Source: Streptomyces albireticuli
GTDB taxonomy: Bacteria > Actinomycetota > Actinomycetes > Streptomycetales > Streptomycetaceae
DNA: 64,000 bases
Direction of reading: 5' to 3'
Assembly: GCF_002192455.1 (NCBI RefSeq)
Contig: NZ_CP021744.1
Coordinates: 5,737,501-5,801,500 of the forward strand
Shown: one piece after another, positions 41,895 to 50,584 of the stretch
How the letters are laid out: each line of letters opens with the position of its first letter
Position numbering within the stretch: the first letter of the stretch is position 1
Made by a program: the position numbers and the translations under genes
The notes under the pieces: generated by a model
Told to the model about the DNA's origin: nothing
What the model saw: only the letters and a program-made list of their open reading frames with translations
Databases searched by the model: none

Positions 41895-42625
41895 GCTTCA
41901 CGGACACCGCCCGTCCCACCGATCACCTCGCACCTCCCCAGGCGCCCGAAGACTTCATGAACCCCCTGAAGCCGCTCAACGAGGTGTGCGCGGTCCTCAG
42001 TCCGGGGTCGTGGGTGCTCAAGGTCGCCGAACTGATGCTCCCCTGCGACCCCGTGGAATGGGCCGGGGAGATGTTCGCGGGGGACTGGGAGGCGTACGCG
42101 GCCTGCTCCGGGGTGTGGCGCGAGCTGGGAGAGGCGTGCGGGGCCCTCGCGCGGAACCTGGAGGGCGGGAACCGGGACCTCGACCGGGTCTGGGACGGCA
42201 GCGCCGCCGACGCCGCCGTCCGCTATTTCGACGCGCTGCGGAAGGACCTGTACGGGATCCGCCACGCGCTGACGCGGCTGGGCGAGGAGTACCTGGCCGT
42301 CGCCCGCGCCGTGTCCGCCGCCGCGGACGTTCTCGGGGAGTGCCTCAGCGCGATCGTCGACGCGGCCGTCAGCTGGTACATCACGCAGGCCGCCGCGTCG
42401 GCGCTGTGCTGGACCGGCTGGGCCGCGGCGACCGGGTACGCGCTGGGCGCGGCCGAGGCGGAGATCATGGTGAAGCACTGGGCCCGGGCCACCAAGATCG
42501 TCAATCATGCGCAGATCGTCATGAACGCCAGTTGCGGCGTCCTGGGCCGCCTCGCCGGGGAGATCGCCGCGCAGCTCAACACCTTCCCGCTGCCCCAGCG
42601 GGCCTACCACCACCCGGCCGTATGA
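41891..42625 (+). CDS. WXG100-like helical protein, putative type VII secretion substrate
   Basis: A 244-residue, mostly helical protein. ATG 41891 overlaps the preceding stop (ATGA). The central LDRVWDGSAADAAVRYFDAL carries the WxG-type turn (Trp-Asp-Gly) between two helices, as in WXG100/LXG proteins. The C-terminal part has hydrophobic Ala/Gly-rich helices (AAASALCWTGWAAATGYALG) that could insert into a membrane. No T7SS machinery genes (eccC and others) are in the window. Toxin, carrier or structural role cannot be decided. Confidence 0.7.
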   Translation: MSFTDTARPTDHLAPPQAPEDFMNPLKPLNEVCAVLSPGSWVLKVAELMLPCDPVEWAGEMFAGDWEAYAACSGVWRELGEACGALARNLEGGNRDLDRVWDGSAADAAVRYFDALRKDLYGIRHALTRLGEEYLAVARAVSAAADVLGECLSAIVDAAVSWYITQAAASALCWTGWAAATGYALGAAEAEIMVKHWARATKIVNHAQIVMNASCGVLGRLAGEIAAQLNTFPLPQRAYHHPAV

Positions 42626-42659
42626 CCCACGGCCCCGCTTCCCGCCGGGAGGACCCGAC

Positions 42660-42989
42660 GTGACCGAACACCAGGTGGGACCCGAGGAGTTCCTGACCCC
42701 GGGGCGCGACGCGGCCCGCGCGCGCCTGCTCCACACCTCGCTGCGGGCCCTCGCCCAGGGAGGGGCCGGGCCCGTGCTCCAGGAGATGGCTGAGGAGGTG
42801 CTCAGCGGCCGGATGGGCCTCCGGGAGTGCCTGAACGCCGGTGCCTACGCCGAGGCGCTGGCCCGCGAGGCCACCGCCGCCCACGCGGAGTGGGAGCGGA
42901 TGCCCGCGGCCGAGCGTGAGCACCACGCGGCCGAGGCCCGCCGCCTCCTCGGCACCATGCGCGAGGACGAAGGCCCCGGCCTCCGCTGA
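42660..42989 (+). CDS. Hypothetical 109-residue helical protein, end of the WXG cassette
   Basis: A soluble, Ala/Glu/Arg-rich helical protein starting at GTG 42660 with GGGAGG upstream and 34 bases after the preceding stop. Recognisable segments are MAEEVLSGRMGLRECLNAGA and EREHHAAEARRLLGTM. It has no signal or membrane helix. Its place last in the cassette suggests a partner, chaperone or immunity role for the secreted proteins, but nothing in the sequence proves this. Confidence 0.7.
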   Translation: MTEHQVGPEEFLTPGRDAARARLLHTSLRALAQGGAGPVLQEMAEEVLSGRMGLRECLNAGAYAEALAREATAAHAEWERMPAAEREHHAAEARRLLGTMREDEGPGLR

Positions 42990-43028
42990 TCACCCCGGCG
43001 GGACGGGGAGGGCGCCACGGGGCACACG

Positions 43029-43307
43029 TCAGTGTCCCCGCTTCGGCCGTTCCTCCCGCACCGGCTCGTACGGCGGTACGTCCCGCCCCGGCTGGTAGTG
43101 CGGCCCCTGCCGGATGTGCCGGACGACCAGCGCGAGATCGACCGCGGTGACCACCACCAGCACCCCACAGGCAATGGCCCACCCCGGATGCCCCGTCCAC
43201 ACGAAGAGCCCCGTCCCCGCCACGGCCCACACCAGCCCCCACAAGGCCAGCCCGCACCGCAGCCGCAGCGCGCTGCGCGCGGTCGCCGGCTCACTGCCCG
43301 TACGCAT
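43029..43307 (-). CDS. Small membrane protein (DUF6343-like)
   Basis: A 92-residue protein with two membrane helices (LALWGLVWAVAGTGLFVWTG and WAIACGVLVVVTAVDLALVV) and a charged tail with HIRQGPHYQPGRDVPPYEPV. That tail matches my memory of the Streptomyces DUF6343 family. ATG 43307 has GGGAG nine bases upstream; ATG 43316 is too close to it. Function unknown. Confidence 0.8.
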   Translation of the reverse strand: MRTGSEPATARSALRLRCGLALWGLVWAVAGTGLFVWTGHPGWAIACGVLVVVTAVDLALVVRHIRQGPHYQPGRDVPPYEPVREERPKRGH

Positions 43308-43396
43308 GGCGACCATCTCCCACTACCAGCATCCACCCGGACGGAGGGGCGGGGAGTGTGGGCGCGGGGCCCGCTCGTCGGCGCGGCCCGGACGGC

Positions 43397-43969
43397 TCAG
43401 AACAGCGGTTCCGGGAGGACGCCCTCAAGGGTCAGCAGGGCGCGCTTGACCTCCAGGCCGCCGCCGAAGCCGCCCAGGCCGCCGCCGCTCTCGACGACGC
43501 GGTGGCAGGGCACCACGATCGGCAGCGGGTTGCCGCCCATGGCCGTGCCGACGGCGCGGGCGGCGCCGGGTTCGCCGACGCGGTCGGCCAGGTCCTGGTA
43601 GCTGACCACGGTGCCGTACGGGACGTGGGCGGCGAGCTCGCGCAGGACGCGGCGGTTGAAGCCCGAGGTCAGGGACCAGTCCAGGGGGACGGAGAAGGTC
43701 TCGCGGCGGCCGGTGAAGTACGCCGTGAGTTCCGTCGTGGCCTCGGCGAGGAATTCGTGGGCGGCGGAGGGCGCGGCTCCGGGGGCGGCGCCCAGGCGTC
43801 GGGTGAGGCGGGCGACGGCCCGCTCCGAGGTCGGGCCGTCGGCGGCGAAGGCGACCTCGATCAGGCCGGTGGGTGTCGCGGCCAGCCCGACGGGGCCGAT
43901 GGGGGCGTCGACCGTCGTCCACGCCCACACCAGGGGCCCCGCCGGAGGGGTTTGATCCGTGTCCGTCAC
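43397..43969 (-). CDS. ogt: Methylated-DNA-protein-cysteine methyltransferase
   Basis: A 190-residue suicide repair protein that removes alkyl groups from O6 of guanine. The active site is VPCHRV (IVVPCHRVVESGGGLGGFGG), with the Arg finger in TSGFNRRVLRELAAHVPYGT. The N-terminal ribonuclease-like domain is typical. The start is GTG 43969. There is no Ada regulatory domain, so it is of the Ogt type. It adds to the repair gene content of the region. Confidence 0.94.
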   Translation of the reverse strand: MTDTDQTPPAGPLVWAWTTVDAPIGPVGLAATPTGLIEVAFAADGPTSERAVARLTRRLGAAPGAAPSAAHEFLAEATTELTAYFTGRRETFSVPLDWSLTSGFNRRVLRELAAHVPYGTVVSYQDLADRVGEPGAARAVGTAMGGNPLPIVVPCHRVVESGGGLGGFGGGLEVKRALLTLEGVLPEPLF

Positions 43970-44009
43970 CCTGTCAGCGTACGCCGGGGGTCGTCCGCCG
44001 CCCCACGCG

Positions 44010-44945
44010 TCACAGGTCGTAGAGGAAGGAGAGCGGCGAGAAGGCCGGCCCGTACTCGTCCTCCTCCTCGGCGAGCGCGTCCTCCACCACGTGCGGGGCG
44101 TTGCTGATGATGTAGTCGACGCCCATCCGGGCCAGGTCGACGGCCCGGTCGCCGTCGTCGACGGTCCAGGCCGAGACCTCCAGCTTCCTGCCGTGCGGGC
44201 CCTTCACCGCGTGCACGGCCCGGACCCACGCGGCCGTGACGCTCCGGTGGTTGGGGTTGATCTGGTCGGCGAACTTCGCGTACGCGCCGAGCTCCGAGAC
44301 CTTGGGCGCGCCCAGGAAGCCCGTCTTCACGTCCTTGCGCAGCCCGTGGAAGGTCTTGAGGGAGGCCGCGCTGAAGCTCTGGACGACCAGGTCGTTCCTG
44401 ACGTGCCCCTGGTCGAGCCAGCCGGCCCGGCGCAGCTCGGTGACCAGTTGCCGTTCGATGCCGGGGTAGAGCTCCGGTGCCTTGACCTCCAGGAGGAGCC
44501 GCTGGCGGTGCCGGTCGACGCGCTGGAGGTAGCGCTTGAGCGTCGGCACGCGCTCACCGGCGAATCTGCGGTCGTACCAGCTGCCCGCGTCGAGCTTCTC
44601 GATCTCGGCGAGGGTGAAGTCGGCGATCCGCCAGGGCGCCCGGCCGGGGAAGCGCTTCTCGACGTCGGTCGTCCGGTTCAGCGTGGTGTCGTGCATGACG
44701 ATCAGGGCGCCGTCCTTGGTGCGCTGGACGTCGTTCTCCACCCAGCGGATGCCGAGGCGGGCCGCCCGGTCGACCGAGGCCAGGGTGTTCTCCGGGGCCT
44801 GGACCGGGACGCCCCGGTGACCGATGGCCACGGGTACCCGGGTGTGCGCGGCGGCCGGGGCGGCGGCTTTCGCGGGGGTGGCGAGGAAGAGCGTGGTCAT
44901 ACCGAGCAACGCGCAGGTCACGGCGGAGACGGGGCGGATGCGCAT
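44010..44945 (-). CDS. glpQ2: Secreted glycerophosphodiester phosphodiesterase
   Basis: A 311-residue exported enzyme that cleaves glycerophosphodiesters to glycerol-3-phosphate and an alcohol. The signal peptide (VTCALLGMTTLFLATPAKA) ends near residue 28. GDPD motifs: GHRGVPVQAPENTLAS (catalytic His and Glu), WVENDVQRTKDG, HDTTLNRTT, and LLEVKAPELYPG. ATG 44945 follows GAGGAG. Its place next to uvrB matches glpQ2 of S. coelicolor, which I recall to be phosphate-controlled (PhoP). An 8-bp inverted repeat lies 63 bases upstream, but I found no clear PHO box. Confidence 0.92.
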   Translation of the reverse strand: MRIRPVSAVTCALLGMTTLFLATPAKAAAPAAAHTRVPVAIGHRGVPVQAPENTLASVDRAARLGIRWVENDVQRTKDGALIVMHDTTLNRTTDVEKRFPGRAPWRIADFTLAEIEKLDAGSWYDRRFAGERVPTLKRYLQRVDRHRQRLLLEVKAPELYPGIERQLVTELRRAGWLDQGHVRNDLVVQSFSAASLKTFHGLRKDVKTGFLGAPKVSELGAYAKFADQINPNHRSVTAAWVRAVHAVKGPHGRKLEVSAWTVDDGDRAVDLARMGVDYIISNAPHVVEDALAEEEDEYGPAFSPLSFLYDL

Positions 44946-45007
44946 ACGGGCTCCTCGCGGCGTCTGGACACGGCGGGACCGGGGCGCGCGATCGCGTCCC
45001 GGCCCTT

Positions 45008-45031
45008 GGTGTACGGGATGGGGCGTACACC
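45008..45031. promoter_or_regulatory. Inverted repeat upstream of glpQ2
   Basis: GGTGTACG and CGTACACC around eight bases. On the minus strand it contains GTACACC, one base from a PHO half-site (GTTCACC). Operator status is inference. Confidence 0.35.
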
Positions 45032-45142
45032 AGACAAGTACGCGACCGCGGCGCCCGGAGCACCCCGGCCAGGAGACCTTTTGCCCGATCTTCGCCGCGC
45101 GTTCGCCCGGGAAACGGCCGGGGAACGCCCGGCGCCCGGCCG

Positions 45143-45165
45143 TTGTCAGTGGGTGGCCGTACCGT
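45143..45165 (+). promoter_or_regulatory. RecA-independent DNA-damage (PafBC-type) promoter of uvrB
   Basis: TTGTCAGTG, eight bases, TACCGT: an exact match to TTGTCrGTG-N8-TAnnnT. The ATG of uvrB follows after six bases, so the predicted transcript begins at or next to the start codon. Confidence 0.85.
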
Positions 45166-45171
45166 GGTTGC

Positions 45172-47307
45172 ATGCGGCCCGTATCGAAGATCGAACGCAA
45201 GGTGGCACCTTTCGAGGTCGTCAGCCCCTTCCAGCCCAGCGGTGATCAGCCCACCGCCATCGCCGAGCTGGAACGACGCATCCGCGCAGGTGAGAAGGAC
45301 GTCGTCCTGCTCGGTGCGACCGGCACCGGCAAGTCCGCGACCACCGCGTGGATGATCGAGAAGCTCCAGCGGCCGACGCTCGTGATGGCGCCCAACAAGA
45401 CCCTCGCGGCACAGCTCGCCAATGAGTTCCGTGAGCTCCTGCCGAACAACGCAGTCGAATACTTTGTGTCGTATTACGACTACTATCAGCCCGAGGCCTA
45501 CGTCCCCCAGTCGGACACGTACATCGAGAAGGATTCCTCGATCAACGAGGAGGTCGAGCGCCTGCGCCACTCCGCGACGAACTCCCTGCTCACCCGGCGT
45601 GACGTCGTGGTGGTCGCTTCGGTGTCCTGCATCTACGGCCTCGGCACCCCGCAGGAGTACGTCGACCGGATGGTGCCGCTCAAGGTCGGCCAGGAGATCG
45701 ACCGCGACCAGCTGCTGCGCCGCTTCGTGGAGATCCAGTACACCCGGAACGACCTGGCGTTCACCCGGGGCACCTTCCGGGTGCGCGGCGACACCATCGA
45801 GATCTTCCCGGTCTACGAGGAGCTGGCCGTCCGGATCGAGATGTTCGGTGACGAGATCGAGGCGCTCTCCACCCTGCACCCCCTCACCGGCGAGGTCATC
45901 TCCGACGACCAGGAGCTCTACGTCTTCCCGGCCAGCCACTACATCGCGGGCGCCGAGCGCATGGAGAAGGCCATCGCGGGCATCGAGGCCGAGCTGGAGC
46001 AGACGCTGGCCCGCATGGAGAAGCAGGGCAAGCTCCTGGAGGCCCAGCGGCTCCGCATGCGCACCACCTACGACATCGAGATGATGCGCCAGATCGGCTC
46101 CTGCTCCGGCATCGAGAACTACTCGCTGCACATGGACGACCGCGAGCCCGGCTCCCCGCCCAACACCCTGCTCGACTACTTCCCGGAGGACTTCCTCCTG
46201 GTCATCGACGAGTCGCACGTCACCGTCCCCCAGATCGGCGCGATGTACGAGGGCGACGCCTCCCGCAAGCGCACCCTCGTCGAGCACGGCTTCCGGCTGC
46301 CGTCGGCCATGGACAACCGCCCGCTGAAGTGGGAGGAGTTCACCGAGCGCATCGGTCAGACGGTCTACCTCTCCGCGACCCCCGGGAAGTACGAGCTGTC
46401 CCGCGGTGACGGCTTCGTGGAGCAGATCATCCGCCCCACCGGCCTCGTCGACCCCGAGGTCGTCGTCAAGCCGACGGAGGGCCAGATCGACGACCTGGTC
46501 CACGAGATCCGCACGCGCACCGAGAAGGACGAGCGCGTCCTGGTCACCACCCTCACCAAGAAGATGGCCGAGGACCTCACGGACTACTTCCTGGAGCTCG
46601 GCATCCAGGTGCGCTATCTGCACAGCGACGTCGACACGCTGCGCCGCATCGAGCTGCTGCGCGAGCTGCGCGCCGGCGAGTACGACGTCCTGGTCGGCAT
46701 CAACCTCCTCCGCGAGGGCCTGGACCTGCCCGAGGTGTCCCTGGTCGCGATCCTGGACGCCGACAAGGAGGGCTTCCTCCGCTCGGGCACGTCCCTGATC
46801 CAGACCATCGGCCGCGCGGCGCGCAACGTCTCCGGCCAGGTCCATATGTACGCCGACAAGGTCACCCCGGCGATGGAGAAGGCCATCGAGGAGACCAACC
46901 GCCGCCGCGAGAAGCAGATCGCGTACAACAAGGAGCGGGGCATCGACCCGCAGCCGCTGCGGAAGAAGATCGGCGACATCGTCGCCTCCCTCGCCCGCGA
47001 GGAGATCGACACCCAGGAGCTCCTGGGCACGGGCTACCGCGAGGACAAGGCCAAGGGGAAGGCGCCCGTGCCCACGGCGGCGGGTGGCGGCCAGACCGGC
47101 AAGGCCGGCGCCAAGGGCAAGGGCAAGAAGGCCGTGGTGGCCACGGACCGGCCCGCCGCGGAACTGGCCCAGCTCATCGAGGACATGACCGACCGCATGC
47201 GGGCCGCCGCGGCCGAGCTCCAGTTCGAGGTCGCCGCCCGGCTGCGCGACGAGGTGAGCGAGCTGAAGAAGGAGCTGCGGCAGATGAGGGAGGCCGGTCT
47301 CGCCTGA
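45172..47307 (+). CDS. uvrB: Excinuclease ABC subunit B
   Basis: A 711-residue helicase-like subunit of nucleotide excision repair that verifies damage and recruits UvrC. Walker A is LLGATGTGKSATTAWM, the beta hairpin YYDYYQPEAYVPQSDTYIEK, motif II VIDESHVTVPQ, and the helicase end INLLREGLDLPEVS with QTIGRAARN. A C-terminal UVR domain (LRDEVSELKKELRQM) contacts UvrC. A Lys/Gly-rich linker (AGAKGKGKK) lies before it. No Shine-Dalgarno precedes ATG 45172, consistent with a leaderless transcript. Confidence 0.98.
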   Translation: MRPVSKIERKVAPFEVVSPFQPSGDQPTAIAELERRIRAGEKDVVLLGATGTGKSATTAWMIEKLQRPTLVMAPNKTLAAQLANEFRELLPNNAVEYFVSYYDYYQPEAYVPQSDTYIEKDSSINEEVERLRHSATNSLLTRRDVVVVASVSCIYGLGTPQEYVDRMVPLKVGQEIDRDQLLRRFVEIQYTRNDLAFTRGTFRVRGDTIEIFPVYEELAVRIEMFGDEIEALSTLHPLTGEVISDDQELYVFPASHYIAGAERMEKAIAGIEAELEQTLARMEKQGKLLEAQRLRMRTTYDIEMMRQIGSCSGIENYSLHMDDREPGSPPNTLLDYFPEDFLLVIDESHVTVPQIGAMYEGDASRKRTLVEHGFRLPSAMDNRPLKWEEFTERIGQTVYLSATPGKYELSRGDGFVEQIIRPTGLVDPEVVVKPTEGQIDDLVHEIRTRTEKDERVLVTTLTKKMAEDLTDYFLELGIQVRYLHSDVDTLRRIELLRELRAGEYDVLVGINLLREGLDLPEVSLVAILDADKEGFLRSGTSLIQTIGRAARNVSGQVHMYADKVTPAMEKAIEETNRRREKQIAYNKERGIDPQPLRKKIGDIVASLAREEIDTQELLGTGYREDKAKGKAPVPTAAGGGQTGKAGAKGKGKKAVVATDRPAAELAQLIEDMTDRMRAAAAELQFEVAARLRDEVSELKKELRQMREAGLA

Positions 47308-47339
47308 GACGGTGCCTGAGAGGCCCTGACGGTCCCTGG

Positions 47340-47356
47340 GAGGCCGTGGCGGCCTC
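47340..47356 (+). terminator. Short stem-loop after uvrB
   Basis: GAGGCCG-TGG-CGGCCTC, a 7-bp stem 33 bases past the stop. Confidence 0.45.
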
Positions 47357-47459
47357 TGACGGGCCGTCGCCCCGGGGAGTCCGGCGGTCCTGACGGCCGC
47401 CGCGCCCCTCTTCCGGGCCGCCCGGCCGCCCGTTCGTCGCCCCTTCCGCCGCACGCCCC

Positions 47460-47481
47460 GGCGGCATGTTGCAATGCCGCC
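47460..47481. promoter_or_regulatory. Inverted repeat upstream of terD
   Basis: GGCGGCAT-GTTGCA-ATGCCGCC, 112 bases before the TerD start. It is an operator or end-of-transcript hairpin; the sequence does not decide. Confidence 0.4.
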
Positions 47482-47592
47482 ACAAACCCCGCCCGGATGC
47501 GTGGCCGGTCCGCGGCAGTGCATAGGGTCGTTCGAGGAGGTCGCGCGCACGCGCGGCCGACGGGGAAGCGGTAAACGAGAAAGGGACTGCGC

Positions 47593-48171
47593 GTGACGGT
47601 CAACTTGTCCAAGGGTCAGGGAATCAGCCTCCAGAAGGCCGACGGGGGCACCCTGACCGCGGTGCGGATGGGGCTCGGCTGGCAGTCGGCTCCCCGCCGC
47701 GGACTGTTCGGGTCGCGCACGAAGGAGATCGACCTCGACGCCTCGGCGGTGCTCTTCGCCGGTGAGCAGCCGGTGGACGTGGTCTTCTTCCGCCACCTGG
47801 TCAGCGACGACGGCTCCGTGCGCCACACCGGTGACAACCTGGTCGGCGGCGCCGGCAAGGGCGGGGACGACGAGGCGATCCTCGTCGACCTCCAGCGCGT
47901 CCCCGTCCACATCGACCAGATCGTCTTCACGGTGAACTCCTTCACCGGCCAGACGTTCGCCGAGGTGCAGAACGCCTTCTGCCGCCTCGTCGACGAGACC
48001 AACGGCCAGGAGCTGGCCCGCTACACCCTCGACGGCGGCGGCGCGTACACCGCGCAGATCATGGCGAAGGTGCACCGCTCCGGCACCGGCTGGGCGATGA
48101 CCGCCATCGGCACGCCGGCCAACGGCCGGACCTTCCAGGACCTGATGCCGGCGATCCTGCCGAGCCTGTAA
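47593..48171 (+). CDS. terD: TerD-family stress protein
   Basis: A 192-residue calcium-binding TerD-domain protein. Typical pieces are VNLSKGQGISLQKADGG, KEIDLDASAVLF, FFRHLVSDDGSVRHTGDN and ILVDLQRVPVHIDQIVFTVN; the acidic DD/GDD clusters are the family's metal sites. GTG 47593 follows AAGGGA. TerD proteins belong to the Ter response to tellurite and other stresses and act with TerC membrane proteins. TerC is encoded 2.5 kb downstream. A strong terminator follows. Confidence 0.93.
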   Translation: MTVNLSKGQGISLQKADGGTLTAVRMGLGWQSAPRRGLFGSRTKEIDLDASAVLFAGEQPVDVVFFRHLVSDDGSVRHTGDNLVGGAGKGGDDEAILVDLQRVPVHIDQIVFTVNSFTGQTFAEVQNAFCRLVDETNGQELARYTLDGGGAYTAQIMAKVHRSGTGWAMTAIGTPANGRTFQDLMPAILPSL

Positions 48172-48254
48172 GGCGCGACAGCGGTACGAGCCGGCGAGCT
48201 CGTACGCGCAGCGGTACGTACGTCACGGCCGGCCCGTGCGTACGGACGGACGAC

Positions 48255-48287
48255 CGGGCCCGGTGGAGACTGCCTCCACCGGGCCCG
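48255..48287 (+). terminator. Intrinsic terminator after terD
   Basis: CGGGCCCGGTGGAG-ACTGC-CTCCACCGGGCCCG, a 14-bp perfect stem. Confidence 0.85.
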
Positions 48288-48398
48288 CGGGCACCCGGGG
48301 CCCGATCGGCACGCCGGCCACGGCGGGCGGCAAGCACATCACCGAGCACGATGCGTGACACGCACGGCCGGGAAACACCACAACAAGGGGGCGCAGGA

Positions 48399-50408
48399 AT
48401 GACGGCCGAGCTGGTGCGGGGGCAGAACCACCCGCTGTCGGAGTCCCGTCTGGAGATCCGGATCTCGGCAGGCGGCCCGGTCGTCGCGGGAGCCACCCTC
48501 AGCGGCGCCGACGGCAGGGTGGCGGGCGCCGAGTGGGTCGCGCACCCCGCCTCGCACCGGCTCCCCGGCCTGGAGGTGTCCCGGCAGGCCGCCGCCGAGC
48601 ACCGGCTGGCCGTCGACCTGGACGCCCTCCCCGAGTCCGCGCACCGCCTCCATGTGCTGCTGGCCCTGCCGGAAGGGGTGGGCGGACCGTCCCGCTTCGG
48701 CGCCATGGCCGCGCCCTTCGTCGCCGTCACCGGGCTCGACGGCGCCGAGGTCGCCAGCTACACCCTCACCGACCTGGACAGCGAGTCGGCCGTCGTCGCC
48801 CTGGAGCTCTACCGCCGGCAGGGCGCCTGGAAGGTGCGCGCCGTGGGCCAGGGCTACGCCGGCGGTCTCACGGCCATGCTGCTCGACCAGGGCCTCGACG
48901 CCGCCGCCGAGACGGCCGCGGCCATCAACGACGCCGTGACCCGGGGCATGGCCCGCTCCGTCGCCGCGCCGCCCACCCCCGCGGCCGGGGGAGACGCCGG
49001 GGCGCGCCGTACGGCACGGGTGGGCGACTCCGGTGACGCCCGTCCCGAGGGCTCCTCGCTTCCCGGCGGCGCCTCGGACCCATGCGGCTCCTCACACCCC
49101 GGAGACTCCGGAGATCAGGGAAACCCGGGCGGCCCCGGTGACACGGGGGACACCGCCCCGCCCGTAACGCCCGTCACGGGCGGCGGCCCTGTCAGCTACC
49201 GGCACCCCGGACGGCAGACGACGGCCCCGCCCGCCCCGGCCCCCGCCGCACCGCCCGCCGCGCCCGGCACCCCCGCCCCGCCCGTCGCGGGCGACGCCAC
49301 GGGCTGGACGATGAACGAGCGGCTCTACAACCAGGTGTGGGGCATGTTCGAGGACCTCGCCCGGTCCACCGCCGCCTACCGCAGCGCCGTCGACTTCGCC
49401 GAGTCGCGCCTGGAGCGGGAGCTGGACAAGGCGCTCTCCGACCCGCGCACCCGGGTGGGCCCCGCCGCCGACGCCGTCCGTGCGGAGGCCCGCGCCAAGC
49501 GCACGGACCTCGTCGACCAGGCCCGCGCCGTCCTCGACCGCGACCTGGCCCAGCTCGTCGCCGAGTCCGAGGTCGTCGAGCACGCCCTGCCGCCGGCCTT
49601 CGCCCGCTGGGACAGCCCCGTCTGGCAGGGCTTCCAGATGCCCCTGGAGACGCCGATGGCGCTGCGGATAGGCGACCTCCACCTGCCGGAGCGCACCGAC
49701 CTGCGGATCCCCATGCTGGTGCGGCTGCCGCTGGAGCGCGGGCTGTGGATCGACAGCGGGCGCGCGTCCGGCCGCGAGGCGGGCCTGGTGGACGCGGACG
49801 GGCTGCGCCGGCGGGCCATGGAGACCGCCGTCGCCCAGGCCGCCCGGCTGCTGGCCGTCTATCCGGTGGGCGACTTCTCGTTGCACGTCATCGACCCGGC
49901 CGGGGCGGCGGGCGGCGCGCTCGCGCCGCTGCTGAGCTCGGGGGCGCTGCGGGACGCCCCGGCGGCGGGCGCGCGGGGCGTGTCCGAGACCCTCCAGCGG
50001 CTGACGCGGCGGGTGGACCTGGTGCAGATGGCCGTCCGCAGCGGAGCCGTCGACTCGCTGCCGCCGGACCTGGACACCGCGGAGCAGCTGCTCATCGTCA
50101 ACGACTTCCCGCACGGTTTCGACGACCGTGCCGTCACCCAGCTGCGCTACCTCGCGGACGAGGGCCCGGCCGTGGGCGTGCACCTGATGATGGTCGCCGA
50201 CCGCGAGGACGCCCGCGCCTACGGGCCGGTGCTGGACCCGTTCTGGCGCGCCCTGCTGCGGATCACCCCGATGCCGGACGACCACCTCGCCGACCCCTGG
50301 GTCGGCCACGCGTGGACGTACGAGCCGTCGCTGGCCCCGGCGGGGAGCGAGGTGCTGGCGCGGGTGCTGCGTCAGGTGGGGCAGGCGCGCCGGGCGTACG
50401 GCATCTGA
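48399..50408 (+). CDS. TerD domain fused to an FtsK/SpoIIIE-like domain without a clear P-loop
   Basis: A 669-residue protein. Residues 1-190 are TerD-like (SESRLEIRISAGGPVV, YTLTDLDSESAVVALELYRR). Residues 190-310 are a Gly/Pro/Asp-rich linker. Residues 310-669 begin with a charged helix (YRSAVDFAESRLERELDKAL) and continue with an FtsK/SpoIIIE-like core: IPMLVRLPLERGLWIDSG, FSLHVIDPAGAAGGALAPLL (about 497), Walker-B-like LLIVNDFPHGFDD (about 564), VGVHLMMVADRED. No GxGKS/T is present where Walker A would be. ATG 48399 has AAGGGGG upstream. Probably a regulatory or scaffold member of the Ter system. Confidence 0.82.
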   Translation: MTAELVRGQNHPLSESRLEIRISAGGPVVAGATLSGADGRVAGAEWVAHPASHRLPGLEVSRQAAAEHRLAVDLDALPESAHRLHVLLALPEGVGGPSRFGAMAAPFVAVTGLDGAEVASYTLTDLDSESAVVALELYRRQGAWKVRAVGQGYAGGLTAMLLDQGLDAAAETAAAINDAVTRGMARSVAAPPTPAAGGDAGARRTARVGDSGDARPEGSSLPGGASDPCGSSHPGDSGDQGNPGGPGDTGDTAPPVTPVTGGGPVSYRHPGRQTTAPPAPAPAAPPAAPGTPAPPVAGDATGWTMNERLYNQVWGMFEDLARSTAAYRSAVDFAESRLERELDKALSDPRTRVGPAADAVRAEARAKRTDLVDQARAVLDRDLAQLVAESEVVEHALPPAFARWDSPVWQGFQMPLETPMALRIGDLHLPERTDLRIPMLVRLPLERGLWIDSGRASGREAGLVDADGLRRRAMETAVAQAARLLAVYPVGDFSLHVIDPAGAAGGALAPLLSSGALRDAPAAGARGVSETLQRLTRRVDLVQMAVRSGAVDSLPPDLDTAEQLLIVNDFPHGFDDRAVTQLRYLADEGPAVGVHLMMVADREDARAYGPVLDPFWRALLRITPMPDDHLADPWVGHAWTYEPSLAPAGSEVLARVLRQVGQARRAYGI

Positions 50409-50470
50409 CGGCACCCGGCAGCGCCCCACGGGCCTCCTGCGGCACCCGGCTGGCGCCGTCCGACGGGTAC

Positions 50471-50529
50471 CCAAGGAAAGGTAAACGCCTCTCACCAGCT
50501 CTTTTGGTGATTTCTTTACCGTTCCTTGG
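50471..50529. promoter_or_regulatory. Nested inverted repeats upstream of terC
   Basis: Outer arms CCAAGGAAAGGTAAA (50471-50485) and TTTACCGTTCCTTGG (50515-50529) match except for one central base. Inner arms TCACCA / TGGTGA are at 50492-50497 and 50505-50510. The stretch is AT-rich for this genome. It overlaps the candidate -35 of terC. Confidence 0.6.
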
Positions 50530-50544
50530 GTCTTCCTGTACTGT
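50515..50544 (+). promoter_or_regulatory. Candidate terC promoter
   Basis: TTTACC, 18 bases, TACTGT. This predicts a start near 50551 and a leader of about 85 bases. Confidence 0.45.
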
Positions 50545-50584
50545 TTTTGATGCGGAGGCGACCGTGGCGTACTCGCGTGGCGGG

